From the NCBI RefSeq assembly GCF_004366795.1, contig NZ_SORF01000002.1, positions 1 to 64,000 of the forward strand: a stretch of 64,000 nucleotides of DNA, written 5' to 3'. Below, one piece after another: positions 7,662 through 16,887 of this stretch; positions within the stretch are counted from its first letter, which is position 1, and every line of letters starts with the position of its first letter. A program made the position numbers and the translations under genes. Below the pieces are notes generated by a model, which searched no databases, had not been told where the DNA came from, and saw only the letters and a list, made by a program, of their open reading frames with translations. The DNA is from Alicyclobacillus sacchari (lineage in GTDB: Bacteria; Bacillota; Bacilli; Alicyclobacillales; Alicyclobacillaceae).

Positions 7662-8042
7662 ATGGAAAGCCCACGAAAACGTATGGACAAATCCAACTCC
7701 CATGGCAAGCGGGGGCAGGTGATTGACTTACGAGCCTACCAGCGTCGCCGCGATCGAAAGTATCGCCGCCAGCCATACGAAGGTTTCACCGGCCTGTGGC
7801 TTTTGCGGTTCACCTGTTACGCCCTTGCCGTAGTGGCTGTGGCTTTTGCTATCGTGGGGTTGTGTCCTGTCGGGTGGAGAGCCGGGGCTCTCGTCGTCAG
7901 CCTGTTTACGAATACGATTGGTCTCGCTTTGGGGCTGACGCTTTATGTACTGAAGGAGCGAACGGCGATGAAAGTTCTTGGTTTGCTTGTCGGCACATTT
8001 GCGTTCGCATACCTATGCTGTCTCCTCCATCCGTGGCTATAG
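7662..8042 (+). CDS. Small membrane protein of unknown function
   Basis: This 126-residue protein has a strongly basic N-terminal 40 residues (many Arg and Lys, including RRRDRKYRR) followed by three hydrophobic segments at about 48-68, 72-95 and 102-125. By the positive-inside rule the basic tail lies in the cytoplasm. I do not recognise the family. ATG 7662 follows CAGGAGGGAG with good spacing. It is divergent from comM and upstream of sucC, from which a hairpin with a T run separates it. Confidence 0.6.
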   Translation: MESPRKRMDKSNSHGKRGQVIDLRAYQRRRDRKYRRQPYEGFTGLWLLRFTCYALAVVAVAFAIVGLCPVGWRAGALVVSLFTNTIGLALGLTLYVLKERTAMKVLGLLVGTFAFAYLCCLLHPWL

Positions 8043-8106
8043 AAGCAAGGTCAATTTTGTCAAGACTCGATTGAATGCGTTTACATGGGTTGAACCGGAC
8101 GAGACG

Positions 8107-8135
8107 TTGTCAAACGCTCCTAGAAGTTCTATTCT
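8107..8135 (+). promoter_or_regulatory. Candidate promoter of sucCD
   Basis: TTGTCA at 8107-8112 and TATTCT at 8130-8135 are 17 bases apart. The -35 matches five of six consensus bases and the -10 matches four. Transcription would begin near 8142, just before the hairpin at 8152. Confidence 0.5.
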
Positions 8136-8151
8136 GATAGAGAAAACAAGA

Positions 8152-8182
8152 CGGACGTCTAGACGACGTTCGTCCGGTTTTT
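8152..8182 (+). terminator. Terminator-like hairpin upstream of sucC
   Basis: CGGACG (8152-8157) pairs with CGTCCG (8171-8176) and is followed by GTTTTT. It may end transcripts from the small membrane-protein gene. If the promoter at 8107-8135 is real, it instead lies in the sucC leader. The 3' arm could also pair with AACCGGACGA at 8093-8102, so competing structures are possible in read-through RNA. Confidence 0.45.
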
Positions 8183-8225
8183 ATGGTACCGTTTCGGTAC
8201 GGGTGGACAAAGGAGGACTGGCATC

Positions 8226-9380
8226 GTGAACATCCACGAGTATCAGGCGAAGGCCGTGCTGGCCGAGTTTGGCGTGAAGGTTCCGCAAGGCAAAGTTGCC
8301 TTTACCGTTGAGGAAGCGGTTGCTGCGGCAAAAGAGCTCGGCGGCAAGGCCGTTGTAAAGGCTCAGATTCACGCGGGCGGCCGTGGTAAGGCAGGCGGCG
8401 TCAAAGTATCGAAGTCGCTCGAAGAAGTCGAAGCGAACGCACGCGAATTGCTCGGAAAAACACTGGTTACACACCAAACCGGCCCGGAGGGCAAGGTTGT
8501 CAAGCGCCTCTTAATTGAGCAGTTGACCGATATCCGGAAGGAGTACTACATAGGTCTTGTCCTGGATCGCGCACAAGGGCGAATCGTGATGATGGCCTCC
8601 CAAGAGGGCGGGGTCGAGATCGAAGAGGTTGCAGCACAGCACCCAGAGAAGATCTTCCGTGAAACCGTCGATCCGGCGACAGGGTTAAACGCGTTTCAAG
8701 CTAACAACTTGGCGTATAAGCTCGAATTGCCGCCAACGGCTGTCCGCAAGGCGGTTCAATTTATGATGGGCCTCTATAACGCATTTGTAGCCAAGGATTG
8801 CTCGGTGGCAGAGATCAACCCGCTTGTGCTGACGGGTGAGGGCGACATTCTCGCGTTGGACGCGAAGCTGAACTTCGACGATAACGCGTTGTATCGTCAT
8901 CCTGACATTGTGTCGTTGCGCGATGAGGACGAGGAAGATCCGAAGGAAATTGAGGCTTCCAAGTTCGGACTGAGCTACATTGCGCTTGACGGAAACATCG
9001 GTTGTATGGTCAATGGCGCTGGCCTTGCGATGGCGACGATGGACACCATCAAGTACTATGGCGGGGCACCGGCCAACTTCCTGGATGTTGGCGGCGGCGC
9101 GAGCGAGGAAAAAGTGACGGCGGCGTTTAAAATCATCTTGTCCGATCCGAAAGTACAAGGAATTCTCGTCAACATCTTCGGCGGTATCATGAAGTGCGAC
9201 GTGATTGCAAATGGTGTGGTCGCAGCAGCCAAGCAGGTTGGATTGGACAAACCACTGGTCGTGCGATTGGAAGGTACGAACGTTGAACAGGGCAAGGCGA
9301 TTCTCAACGAATCAGGTCTTTCCATCGTGGCGGCCGATTCGCTGGCCGATGCGGCACAGAAGATCGTCGCGCTTGTGTAA
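8226..9380 (+). CDS. sucC: Succinyl-CoA synthetase (ADP-forming), beta subunit
   Basis: This 384-residue ATP-grasp subunit works with SucD in the TCA cycle to convert succinyl-CoA to succinate with formation of ATP. The start MNIHEYQAK, the nucleotide-binding [23 protein letters not shown], and the C-terminal [13 protein letters not shown] are diagnostic. The GTG at 8226 lies after AAAGGAGGAC. sucD follows after 14 bases. Confidence 0.97.
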   Translation: MNIHEYQAKAVLAEFGVKVPQGKVAFTVEEAVAAAKELGGKAVVKAQIHAGGRGKAGGVKVSKSLEEVEANARELLGKTLVTHQTGPEGKVVKRLLIEQLTDIRKEYYIGLVLDRAQGRIVMMASQEGGVEIEEVAAQHPEKIFRETVDPATGLNAFQANNLAYKLELPPTAVRKAVQFMMGLYNAFVAKDCSVAEINPLVLTGEGDILALDAKLNFDDNALYRHPDIVSLRDEDEEDPKEIEASKFGLSYIALDGNIGCMVNGAGLAMATMDTIKYYGGAPANFLDVGGGASEEKVTAAFKIILSDPKVQGILVNIFGGIMKCDVIANGVVAAAKQVGLDKPLVVRLEGTNVEQGKAILNESGLSIVAADSLADAAQKIVALV

Positions 9381-9394
9381 GGAGGAATTCCATC

Positions 9395-10297
9395 ATGAGC
9401 ATCTTGGTGAATAAAGATACGCGTGTCATTACGCAGGGTATTACCGGATCGGCAGGCTTGTTCCACACACAACAGGCGTTGGCTTACGGAACGCAAGTCG
9501 TCGGTGGAACGACACCTGGTAAGGGCGGTACCACGGTAGAAGGTCTGCCGGTTTTCAATACAGTTGAAGAAGCAGTCCGGGAAACTGGCGCGAATGCGTC
9601 CGTTATTTACGTACCGCCTGCGTTTGCAGCGGATGCGATCATGGAAGCTGTCGCTGCCGAATTAGACCTTGTCATCTGTATCACCGAAGGCATCCCGGTG
9701 TTGGATATGGTGAAGGTCAAGCGGTTTATGGAAGGAAAACACACGCGCCTCGTCGGGCCGAACTGTCCGGGTGTGATTACGCCTGGCGAATGTAAGATTG
9801 GCATCATGCCAGGGTACATTCATACGCCGGGTAAGGTCGGTGTCGTTTCCCGCTCTGGTACCTTGACCTACGAAGCTGTATACCAATTGACGGTTCGCGG
9901 CCTCGGCCAGTCTACGGCAGTGGGTATCGGTGGCGATCCGGTGAACGGAACCAATTTTGTCGATGTGCTGAAGATGTTTAATGACGATCCGAACACCGAA
10001 GCGGTAATCATGATTGGCGAGATCGGTGGTACGGCTGAAGAAGAAGCTGCGGAGTGGATACGTCAGAACATGAAGAAGCCTGTGGTTGGTTTCATTGCAG
10101 GTGCGACGGCGCCTCCCGGACGCCGCATGGGACACGCTGGTGCTATTGTCTCGGGCGGATCGGGTACAGCGGAATCCAAGATCCAAAAGATGAAGGAATG
10201 TGGAATTCGCGTTGCACCAACGCCGTCGGAGATGGGATCAACGTTGTACACGCTGCTGGAAGAACGCGGTCTGTTGGAAGTCTGCAAAACGAATTAA
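9395..10297 (+). CDS. sucD: Succinyl-CoA synthetase, alpha subunit
   Basis: This 300-residue CoA-binding subunit carries the phosphorylated active-site His in [10 protein letters not shown]. The N-terminal Rossmann motif ([10 protein letters not shown]), the GPNCPG loop and the GVVSRSGTL phosphate loop are present. It forms the alpha-beta enzyme with sucC, from which it is 14 bases away with a GGAGGAATT ribosome site. A terminator follows the stop, so sucC and sucD form a two-gene operon. Confidence 0.97.
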   Translation: MSILVNKDTRVITQGITGSAGLFHTQQALAYGTQVVGGTTPGKGGTTVEGLPVFNTVEEAVRETGANASVIYVPPAFAADAIMEAVAAELDLVICITEGIPVLDMVKVKRFMEGKHTRLVGPNCPGVITPGECKIGIMPGYIHTPGKVGVVSRSGTLTYEAVYQLTVRGLGQSTAVGIGGDPVNGTNFVDVLKMFNDDPNTEAVIMIGEIGGTAEEEAAEWIRQNMKKPVVGFIAGATAPPGRRMGHAGAIVSGGSGTAESKIQKMKECGIRVAPTPSEMGSTLYTLLEERGLLEVCKTN

Positions 10298-10309
10298 CGA
10301 ACCAAAAAG

Positions 10310-10343
10310 GCCATCCGGGCGACATGTCCTGGATGGCTTTTTT
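10310..10343 (+). terminator. Intrinsic terminator after sucD
   Basis: GCCATCCGGG (10310-10319) pairs with CCTGGATGGC (10328-10337) through one wobble around an eight-base loop, followed by six T. It lies within a longer reading frame leading into dprA, which argues against the upstream dprA starts. Confidence 0.9.
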
Positions 10344-10416
10344 GCGATCCGCAATCGACGAACCACGTCCTCATTTGCACAATGTGGTTATGTCGATGGC
10401 GGAAGGTGGGCATTTC

Positions 10417-11502
10417 ATGACTGAGCGGGAACTGCGGCTTTTTTGGGCGCTTTGCCCGGGATTGGCACCTGCGACATTCAGGAGATTTCTACAAGTGTTT
10501 GGCACATCTGTTACATTTTCGAATGCTGCTGAGTCGGACTGGATGGCATCAGTTCGATTGCATGCGCAAACCGTCCGTCGCATGGCTGCATGGCGGGAAT
10601 CCTCTCCCAAGATCAGTGAGTTAGAGGCTCGTTTAAACGCACAGAATATCCTTTGTGTCGTGCGAGGCGATCCGACGTATCCGGAAAACTTGGAGGCGTT
10701 ATTTGATCCACCCGAGGTGTTGTTTGCCCGTGGCAACCTTGATGTGTTACGTTCTCCATTTGCCGTTGCCGTGGTAGGTACTCGTCGTGCCACGGGATAT
10801 GGTGCGGCCGCGGCCAAGTGGATCGCAGCGACTGTGGCGGAAGCGGGAGGCATTGTCGTCTCCGGACTGGCGTTGGGTGTCGATGCGTTTGGGCATCAGG
10901 CGGCCCTTGCAGCTGGGGGACCGACAATTGCCATCCTTGGCTGTGGAGTCGATGTGTGTTATCCGCCAGCCCACGCGGGACTCTATGCAGAGATCGGTGA
11001 GCAGGGATTAATTCTCAGCGAATATGCCCCGGGTTCCGCAGCGCGTAAGCATCATTTTCCAGAACGAAACCGTATCATTGCAGGTATATCCGATGCAACG
11101 GTCGTCGTTCAGGCCGGTGAGCGCAGCGGTGCGCTCGGGACGGCAGCCGCGGCACTCGAAATCGGTCGTGACGTCTATGTCGTGCCCGGGCCCATCACAT
11201 CGCAAGCCAGCCGTGGATCGAACCAATTGCTGTTCGACGGGGCCATACCGTTACTCGACCCAGCTGCGTTCATCCAAGAGCGCTTTGACATCGAAGGCGC
11301 GTCAAAAGTGGTACAAAAACAAGTACCTGAGCATTTGGCGACAGTGTACCACAAGCTAGCCGAGGACGGGCCGCTTCGTGCGGGAGAACTCGCTCTATCA
11401 CTGTCGGTACCTCCCGGAAACATCTATGCAACGTTGTTGGAACTAGAGATCTCACATTTGATTGAAAAACTTCCAGACGGGCGTTATCAGGTCATGTTGT
11501 GA
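10417..11502 (+). CDS. dprA: DNA-processing protein DprA (Smf)
   Basis: This 361-residue protein has the DprA Rossmann domain: VVGTRRATGYG, SGLALGVDAFGHQAAL, ILGCGVDVCYPPAH, HHFPERNRIIAG and ERSGALGTAAAALEIGRDV. The C-terminal 60 residues form a winged-helix-like domain. DprA protects incoming single-stranded DNA and loads RecA during transformation. ATG 10417 lies seven bases after AAGGTGG. In B. subtilis dprA directly precedes topA, but here three genes are inserted between them. Confidence 0.93.
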   Translation: MTERELRLFWALCPGLAPATFRRFLQVFGTSVTFSNAAESDWMASVRLHAQTVRRMAAWRESSPKISELEARLNAQNILCVVRGDPTYPENLEALFDPPEVLFARGNLDVLRSPFAVAVVGTRRATGYGAAAAKWIAATVAEAGGIVVSGLALGVDAFGHQAALAAGGPTIAILGCGVDVCYPPAHAGLYAEIGEQGLILSEYAPGSAARKHHFPERNRIIAGISDATVVVQAGERSGALGTAAAALEIGRDVYVVPGPITSQASRGSNQLLFDGAIPLLDPAAFIQERFDIEGASKVVQKQVPEHLATVYHKLAEDGPLRAGELALSLSVPPGNIYATLLELEISHLIEKLPDGRYQVML

Positions 11503-11574
11503 GGTGAATGGACACAGAACGTATGTAAAAGTATTCCTTGTCTAAGTTGCGGGTCTGCATATCACCCTAGCCAC

Positions 11575-12465
11575 ATGGGGGTGATTTGGGTGTTTAGTCG
11601 CGACAGCATACGAATCTTGGTGCGGAGATGCGCACAGTTGTGTACTGCGGGTTTCACTTGTGGTTTCGTTGTGCTTGGGCCCTCACATTGCGCATTTGCC
11701 GCAAATGTTGATCAAACGGAACAGGTTTCAGCCAATCCGCCCGTCTTGACAACTGGCGATACCGATCCTCGCGTGTATTGGCTACATGAGAAGTTGGCCG
11801 AGCTAGGGTATTTGCCACTGACGTTTCAGCGTACGGTGCCGACAGATGGGCTGTATCGTATAGGCTGGGGATCGCCGGATATCGGCGAATTTACTTGGAA
11901 GTATCCCAACGTTCCAGATACTTTGCGGGCTCTATGGGATCCCTGCCGATATACCGAATTGACTCGGGGAGCAGTGATGACGTTTGAAGCCGAACATGGC
12001 ATGCCAACCGATGGATATGCGGGTCCGGCCGTGTTTCGGGCTATCTCACTCTATGCCGCATGTGCCATGGCCAGTACACATCCGTATCGGTACGTGTACG
12101 TCAACCAGTCGATCCCACAGACGGTTCGCGTATGGGAAAACGGAGCTTGGGTCTTCTCTGCACCGTGTAGCACCGGCGTCGATGCCGCTCCGACTCACGT
12201 CGGCACACACGTGATCTACCTGCGTAACCGCGAGCAAACTATGGACGGTGTAGGACCAAGCGGCAAACCATATCATGTTGATCACGTACCATATGTAAGC
12301 TTTTTCTACAGGGGAGAGGCCTTGCATGGTCTGCCTCGATCTCGCTACGGTATCCCTCAAAGCGCGGGGTGTGTCGAATTGGCCGTCCCCGACGCGAAAC
12401 GGTTATGGCAGTTAACTGATTATGGAACGTTGGTGACGATTAGCGATCCGCAAATCCGCACCTAA
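11575..12465 (+). CDS. Exported L,D-transpeptidase (YkuD type) with peptidoglycan-binding domain
   Basis: This 296-residue protein has a hydrophobic signal segment (about residues 20-42, ending near AFA-A). A peptidoglycan-binding-like repeat follows (DPRVYWLHEKLAELGYLP and later FEAEHGMPTDGYAGPAVFRAI, with an insertion between). The C-terminal YkuD domain has the catalytic His in ALHGLP and Cys in SAGCVEL. Most members read SHGCxRL, so the His and Arg around the Cys are replaced by Ala and Glu. It probably makes 3-3 cross-links or attaches proteins to the wall; spore or vegetative use cannot be told. The ATG at 11575 has no strong ribosome site, so GTG 11581 or 11590 are alternatives. Confidence 0.8.
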   Translation: MGVIWVFSRDSIRILVRRCAQLCTAGFTCGFVVLGPSHCAFAANVDQTEQVSANPPVLTTGDTDPRVYWLHEKLAELGYLPLTFQRTVPTDGLYRIGWGSPDIGEFTWKYPNVPDTLRALWDPCRYTELTRGAVMTFEAEHGMPTDGYAGPAVFRAISLYAACAMASTHPYRYVYVNQSIPQTVRVWENGAWVFSAPCSTGVDAAPTHVGTHVIYLRNREQTMDGVGPSGKPYHVDHVPYVSFFYRGEALHGLPRSRYGIPQSAGCVELAVPDAKRLWQLTDYGTLVTISDPQIRT

Positions 12466-12699
12466 CAGTCATTGAGTCACCATATATATCATGAGATGTC
12501 ATACTTTTTATCTTACGTGAGGTATGTTCTAGCTGTTATACTCTCGTCGTCAAATACTTAGCCGAATCACCATTTCATCTGGTGTACGGGGGATCTCTTG
12601 GTTTCAGAACCTTGGGGTGAATCGCTGTGCTGCGACGGGTGTCTCGTCACCCGAACCCGACAACTAACCCCGGAGGCAGAACGAGAGGATTTGGGCATA

Positions 12700-13521
12700 T
12701 TGCGTAAGAAACATTGGTTGATTGCAGCAGCGACGATGTGTCTGACCAGTGGACTCGGGGTTTCGACGGCTTTGGCGGCGACGGTTAAGGTGGCACCAGG
12801 GCAATCGCTTTGGAAGATTGCCCATAGCGCTGGGGTTTCTGTGCAGAGCGTTGAAGCAGCGAATCCTGGCATCGACCCGACGAATCTTCAGATAGGGGCT
12901 ACCGTTCAAGTGCCGGGTCCTACAGTATATGTCGTTAAGCCTGGCGATACCCTGTTTACGGTGGGGCGCCGCTATGGGGTTGCGCTTGGTGCCATGCTGG
13001 CTGCCAATCCACAAGTCAATCCGCAGAACCTGCAAATTGGTTCGACGATTCGCATTCCGATTACATCCACTCAAACCACTCCGACGGCAAGTGATAGTGC
13101 TCAATCGAAGCAGGCGGTGAGTGCCCATGTTGCCGCACCCACATCCGATACGTCAAGCAACTTATATTGGCTCGAACACGTGATCAATGCCGAAGCAGGC
13201 GGGGAATCCCTGCAGGCACAAATTGCGGTTGGCGATGTCATTATGCATCGTATTGCAGCGGGTGGGTACGGGAACACGGTTCAGCAGGTCGTATTCCAGG
13301 TGAGTGACGGACATTACCAGTTTACGAGCGTTGCGAACGGCTACATTTACTCCGCACCGAACAGCTCCAGCATCACAGCAGCACAAGACGTTCTCCAAAA
13401 AGGGCAGGATATCGTACCTGGCGCACTGGTTTTTTATAACCCGTCCGAAACGCCAGCGGGCAGTTGGGTGCGTCAACAACCTATCGTGTGCCAGATTGGC
13501 AATTTGGTTTTCGCGAAATAG
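12700..13521 (+). CDS. Exported cell-wall hydrolase, two LysM repeats and SleB/CwlJ-type domain
   Basis: After a signal peptide (basic RKKH, hydrophobic core, ALA-A cleavage near residue 26) come two LysM repeats that bind peptidoglycan (about residues 27-72 and 75-122). A Ser/Thr-rich linker follows, then a Hydrolase_2 domain from about residue 155. NAEAGGESLQAQIAVGDVIMHR carries the catalytic Glu of the SleB family. SleB-like enzymes degrade spore cortex during germination, which suggests an endospore former. TTG 12700, about 11 bases after GAGAGG, gives a normal signal peptide; TTG 12691 is possible, and the frame extends open to 12598. Confidence 0.8.
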   Translation: MRKKHWLIAAATMCLTSGLGVSTALAATVKVAPGQSLWKIAHSAGVSVQSVEAANPGIDPTNLQIGATVQVPGPTVYVVKPGDTLFTVGRRYGVALGAMLAANPQVNPQNLQIGSTIRIPITSTQTTPTASDSAQSKQAVSAHVAAPTSDTSSNLYWLEHVINAEAGGESLQAQIAVGDVIMHRIAAGGYGNTVQQVVFQVSDGHYQFTSVANGYIYSAPNSSSITAAQDVLQKGQDIVPGALVFYNPSETPAGSWVRQQPIVCQIGNLVFAK

Positions 13522-13554
13522 GAGCGTAAAGGGTGGAACACAAGTTGTTCCGCC

Positions 13555-14466
13555 CTATTCTTTTTGAGTTTCTTTCGAGTGATCAGTCTCCGTTGGCAAT
13601 GCGATTGCTTGTTTTGCCATATGGAGTATGCCCTCCATAGTGTGGGCGCCTGCGATGAATCGGGCCGGATGGCAGAACGTGGCATCTGCAGTACCACACA
13701 CCTTGGCGAGGGCAGGTCCCTCTTTGCCTGCCCATGCGGAAGGAAGGGGCTTTCTCGCCTCGAAGCTGCGAGGGCCTTTTGGCACGACCTGAAGGCGATA
13801 TTGTCCGGTTTTATCTGGAAAAACCACGTACAACACGCTTGCCTGCGTATCCAATTCCATCAACGTCTCTGTCCATGGGCAAAACCTTGGCAGTACCATG
13901 AGAGACGGCTCAGTTCGAGTCTGAAAAGCTGTTTTTACAATATCCACCGCATCGATTCGGCTGATTTCGTGTCGTACATAATTGTCAAGAATGACAGAGG
14001 CAAAACGCACAGCTCGTTCAAATGCCTCATTTTCATCGTCGGCCGCGTTCCACGGAGGATTGAAGGATCCCACCAATTCCGAAATACCCTTAATGCGGGT
14101 ATCTCTGTCCAAGTCGACACCGTTGTCGATCGCGTCAATCGCTTGAATGAGTTTCTCGTCAATGTGTGTATGCACGATGTTACGGCTGCCCTCATCTTTC
14201 ACACCAAAGCGCGATATGAACTCAGCTCCAAAATCTCTCCAAATCAGGCCTGCAGACGCAAACGGAAGACCGTTTGCTCGATAGATTTTGTCGACGGTGT
14301 GATGGTCATACGGGGAACCGTTTACGTCGACCACAATGTCACACTCAGCGAGCACCTGTGGAGAACGCGAACGCAACACCTTTGCATCCGGATACAGTTG
14401 ACGTAGAATTGCTACCGCGAACACTTCGTCTGCATGAAATTTCCCGTGATGGGTGCCGATTTTCAT
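13555..14466 (-). CDS. MYG1 family protein (DHH-superfamily predicted phosphoesterase/exonuclease)
   Basis: This 303-residue protein begins KIGTHHGKFHADEVFAVAIL, the MYG1 signature, and has the DHH motif in SPYDHHTVD; these His and Asp residues would bind catalytic metals. VDIVKTAFQTR and the C-terminal RFIAGAHTMEG region also fit. Eukaryotic MYG1 is a 3'-5' RNA exonuclease of nucleus and mitochondria, and bacterial members are scarcely studied. ATG 14466 follows AAAGGTGG on the minus strand. It is convergent with the SleB-like gene and divergent from topA. Confidence 0.88.
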   Translation of the reverse strand: MKIGTHHGKFHADEVFAVAILRQLYPDAKVLRSRSPQVLAECDIVVDVNGSPYDHHTVDKIYRANGLPFASAGLIWRDFGAEFISRFGVKDEGSRNIVHTHIDEKLIQAIDAIDNGVDLDRDTRIKGISELVGSFNPPWNAADDENEAFERAVRFASVILDNYVRHEISRIDAVDIVKTAFQTRTEPSLMVLPRFCPWTETLMELDTQASVLYVVFPDKTGQYRLQVVPKGPRSFEARKPLPSAWAGKEGPALAKVCGTADATFCHPARFIAGAHTMEGILHMAKQAIALPTETDHSKETQKE

Positions 14467-14667
14467 CGCTGTTGACCACCTTTCGCTTATGCATCCAACA
14501 CGGATGATACAGCGCATATGGTACACGTTAACATCAATCGCTCAGCTGTACAACTTTGCATTCGGATGTTTGTGACGCAGCTCTCGCATCATAAATAATA
14601 GAAGAAATTCGACACGATTCACGATGGAAATGCGATTGTAAATCGCTCAATATAAAGGTGGCCTTGT

Positions 14668-14695
14668 TTGCAAAGATTTTTGTTCCGGTGATAAT
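14668..14695 (+). promoter_or_regulatory. Candidate promoter of the topA operon
   Basis: TTGCAA (14668-14673) and GATAAT (14690-14695) are 16 bases apart, about 58 bases before topA. No other element stands out in the 286-base gap between the divergent MYG1 gene and topA. Confidence 0.45.
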
Positions 14696-14752
14696 ATGGG
14701 TTGAACTGAGGAACGGCACTGCCAAGGCGTACGACGAACAGGAGGATATGCT

Positions 14753-16858
14753 GTGGCGGATTATTTGGTTATCGTCGAGTCGCCAGCCAAGGCAAAGACG
14801 ATTGGTAAATATTTAGGGAGTCGATATACGGTAAAAGCCTCCATGGGACATGTACGGGATTTGCCCAAATCACAATTGGGCGTTGATGTGGACCATGGGT
14901 TTGAACCCAAATATATTACGATTCGTGGCAAAGGCGATGTGATTAAAACGCTTCGCAATGCGAGCAAGAAGGTTAAAAAAGTATTTCTGGCGGCCGACCC
15001 TGACCGCGAAGGGGAAGCCATCGCGTGGCATCTTCAACACATTCTTGACTTAAATCCTGACGAGGATTGCCGAGTCGTGTTTCACGAAATCACCAAGGAT
15101 GCAGTGCAACAAGCATTCAAACATCCTCGTAAAATCAACATGGATCTGGTGAATGCTCAGCAGACGCGCCGCATCTTGGACCGTCTCGTTGGATATCGAC
15201 TAAGCCCATTACTATGGCGCAAAGTGAAAAAGGGTCTGTCTGCAGGCCGGGTACAGTCAGTTGCTGTCAGGCTGATTGTCGATCGTGAAAATGAAATTCG
15301 GAAGTTTCAGCCGGAGGAGTATTGGACAGTCGACGCCGTTGCGAATGTGGGTTCCAAAAAATTGATTTCGAGGTTCTATGGCTATGATCAAGAAAAAACG
15401 AATCTGCCCAACGAGGATGCGGTAAAGGAATTGCTGCGCCGCGTTGAAAACCAGCCGTTGATCGTTCGTCGGGTCAAAAAGTCTGAACGTCGCCGCAATC
15501 CGGCTGCACCTTTTACGACGAGTAGCTTGCAGCAGGAGGCAGCCCGGAAATTGGGGTTTCGAGCATATAAGACCATGTCGGTTGCGCAGCAGCTATATGA
15601 GGGTCTCGATATTCCCGGCGAGGGAACGGTAGGTCTCATTACGTATATGCGTACTGACTCAACGCGTATCGCCGCTTCCGCGCAAGAAGAGGCGAGATCG
15701 TTCATTCAAGCGGAGTTCGGAAGTGATTACGTACCAGAGAAGCCGCGCCAATACACAAAAAATGAAGATGCACAGGACGCACACGAGGGTATTCGACCGA
15801 CCTCCGTGCTTCGCCATCCCGAGAAGTTGAAGGACCATCTCTCGCGAGACCAGTATCGGCTTTACAAATTAATATGGGAGCGCTTTATCGCCAGTCAGAT
15901 GGCGTCTGCAATTCTTGATACGACGACGGTCGACTCCGAAATCAACGGTGCGTGGTTTCGGGCCACAGGTTCCGTCGTGCGTTTTCCTGGTTTCATGGCA
16001 GTATATATTGAGGGGAATGACGATGCGGAAGGCGATGAAAACAGCAAGTTGTTGCCGCCTGTCGAGGAGGGCAATGCACTTGCCGTCGCCGATGTGCGTC
16101 CAGAACAACATTTCACACAGCCGCCGCCGCGTTATTCGGAGTCAAGTCTTGTCAAGGCGATGGAGGAACTGGGAATCGGCAGACCGAGTACGTATGCTCC
16201 CACGATTGATACCATTCTCAAGCGCGGTTACGTCGTGCTGGAACAAAAGCGGTTCTTGCCAACGGAATTGGGCGAAATTGTCGTGAATTTGCTGAAGGAA
16301 AACTTCAACCAATTGATCGACGTCGATTTCACTGCCAACATGGAACAAGAGCTTGATGCGGTTGAAGACGGGGAAGCGAATTGGGTGGAGTTAATTGACC
16401 ACTTTTATCATGACTTCCAAAAAAATCTGGATGAAGCGGAATCCTCGCTCGAACATGTCGAGCTCAAGGACGAGGTCTCCGATGTGCCTTGCGAGAAGTG
16501 CGGGCGGATGATGGTCTATAAAACCGGACGTTATGGCAAGTTCCTTGCCTGCCCAGGCTTTCCAGAGTGCCGCAATACGAAACCTATTGTGAAGGAAGCC
16601 GGTGTCAATTGTCCTAAGTGCGGGAAGCCTCTACTCGAGCGGCGCGGCAAGACAAGAAAGGTGTTTTACGGGTGCAGTGGCTATCCTGATTGTGATTACG
16701 TACTCTGGCAGCGCCCAACTGGGCAATCGTGCCCGACGTGTGGCCATCCGATGGTAGAAAGGCAATCCAAGGGCAAGGTCACCGTCGTTTGTAGTAACGA
16801 AAAAGCTCATCCGCACGCTCCTGCGTTTGCAGAGAGTGGTTCGCGCAAATCTTCATAA
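14753..16858 (+). CDS. topA: DNA topoisomerase I
   Basis: This 701-residue type IA topoisomerase relaxes negative supercoils. It begins with the TOPRIM domain ([26 protein letters not shown]). The active-site Tyr is Tyr298 in [10 protein letters not shown]. The C-terminus holds two four-Cys zinc ribbons (from about residue 580: CEKC...CPGFPEC and CPKC...CSGYPDC) and a third, less complete one (CPTC...CSNEKAH). The start is GTG 14753 after GGAGGATAT. It heads the topA-trmFO-xerC-hslV-hslU group. Confidence 0.97.
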   Translation: MADYLVIVESPAKAKTIGKYLGSRYTVKASMGHVRDLPKSQLGVDVDHGFEPKYITIRGKGDVIKTLRNASKKVKKVFLAADPDREGEAIAWHLQHILDLNPDEDCRVVFHEITKDAVQQAFKHPRKINMDLVNAQQTRRILDRLVGYRLSPLLWRKVKKGLSAGRVQSVAVRLIVDRENEIRKFQPEEYWTVDAVANVGSKKLISRFYGYDQEKTNLPNEDAVKELLRRVENQPLIVRRVKKSERRRNPAAPFTTSSLQQEAARKLGFRAYKTMSVAQQLYEGLDIPGEGTVGLITYMRTDSTRIAASAQEEARSFIQAEFGSDYVPEKPRQYTKNEDAQDAHEGIRPTSVLRHPEKLKDHLSRDQYRLYKLIWERFIASQMASAILDTTTVDSEINGAWFRATGSVVRFPGFMAVYIEGNDDAEGDENSKLLPPVEEGNALAVADVRPEQHFTQPPPRYSESSLVKAMEELGIGRPSTYAPTIDTILKRGYVVLEQKRFLPTELGEIVVNLLKENFNQLIDVDFTANMEQELDAVEDGEANWVELIDHFYHDFQKNLDEAESSLEHVELKDEVSDVPCEKCGRMMVYKTGRYGKFLACPGFPECRNTKPIVKEAGVNCPKCGKPLLERRGKTRKVFYGCSGYPDCDYVLWQRPTGQSCPTCGHPMVERQSKGKVTVVCSNEKAHPHAPAFAESGSRKSS

Positions 16859-16887
16859 AAGACTCACCTCTTAAGGAAGTGCTCAGG

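Noticed and set aside
10054-10416. Upstream extension of dprA into sucD
   Set aside because: It would run through the sucD coding region and its terminator; ATG 10417 has a proper ribosome site and matches the family start.
12484-12560. A possible promoter (TATACT near 12537) before the SleB-like gene
   Set aside because: The -35 is poor and a sporulation sigma site could not be told from chance, so no feature was listed.
13564-14406. A 280-codon plus-strand frame opposite the MYG1 gene
   Set aside because: The minus strand encodes a clear MYG1 protein with metal motifs and a ribosome site; the plus frame has no family features.
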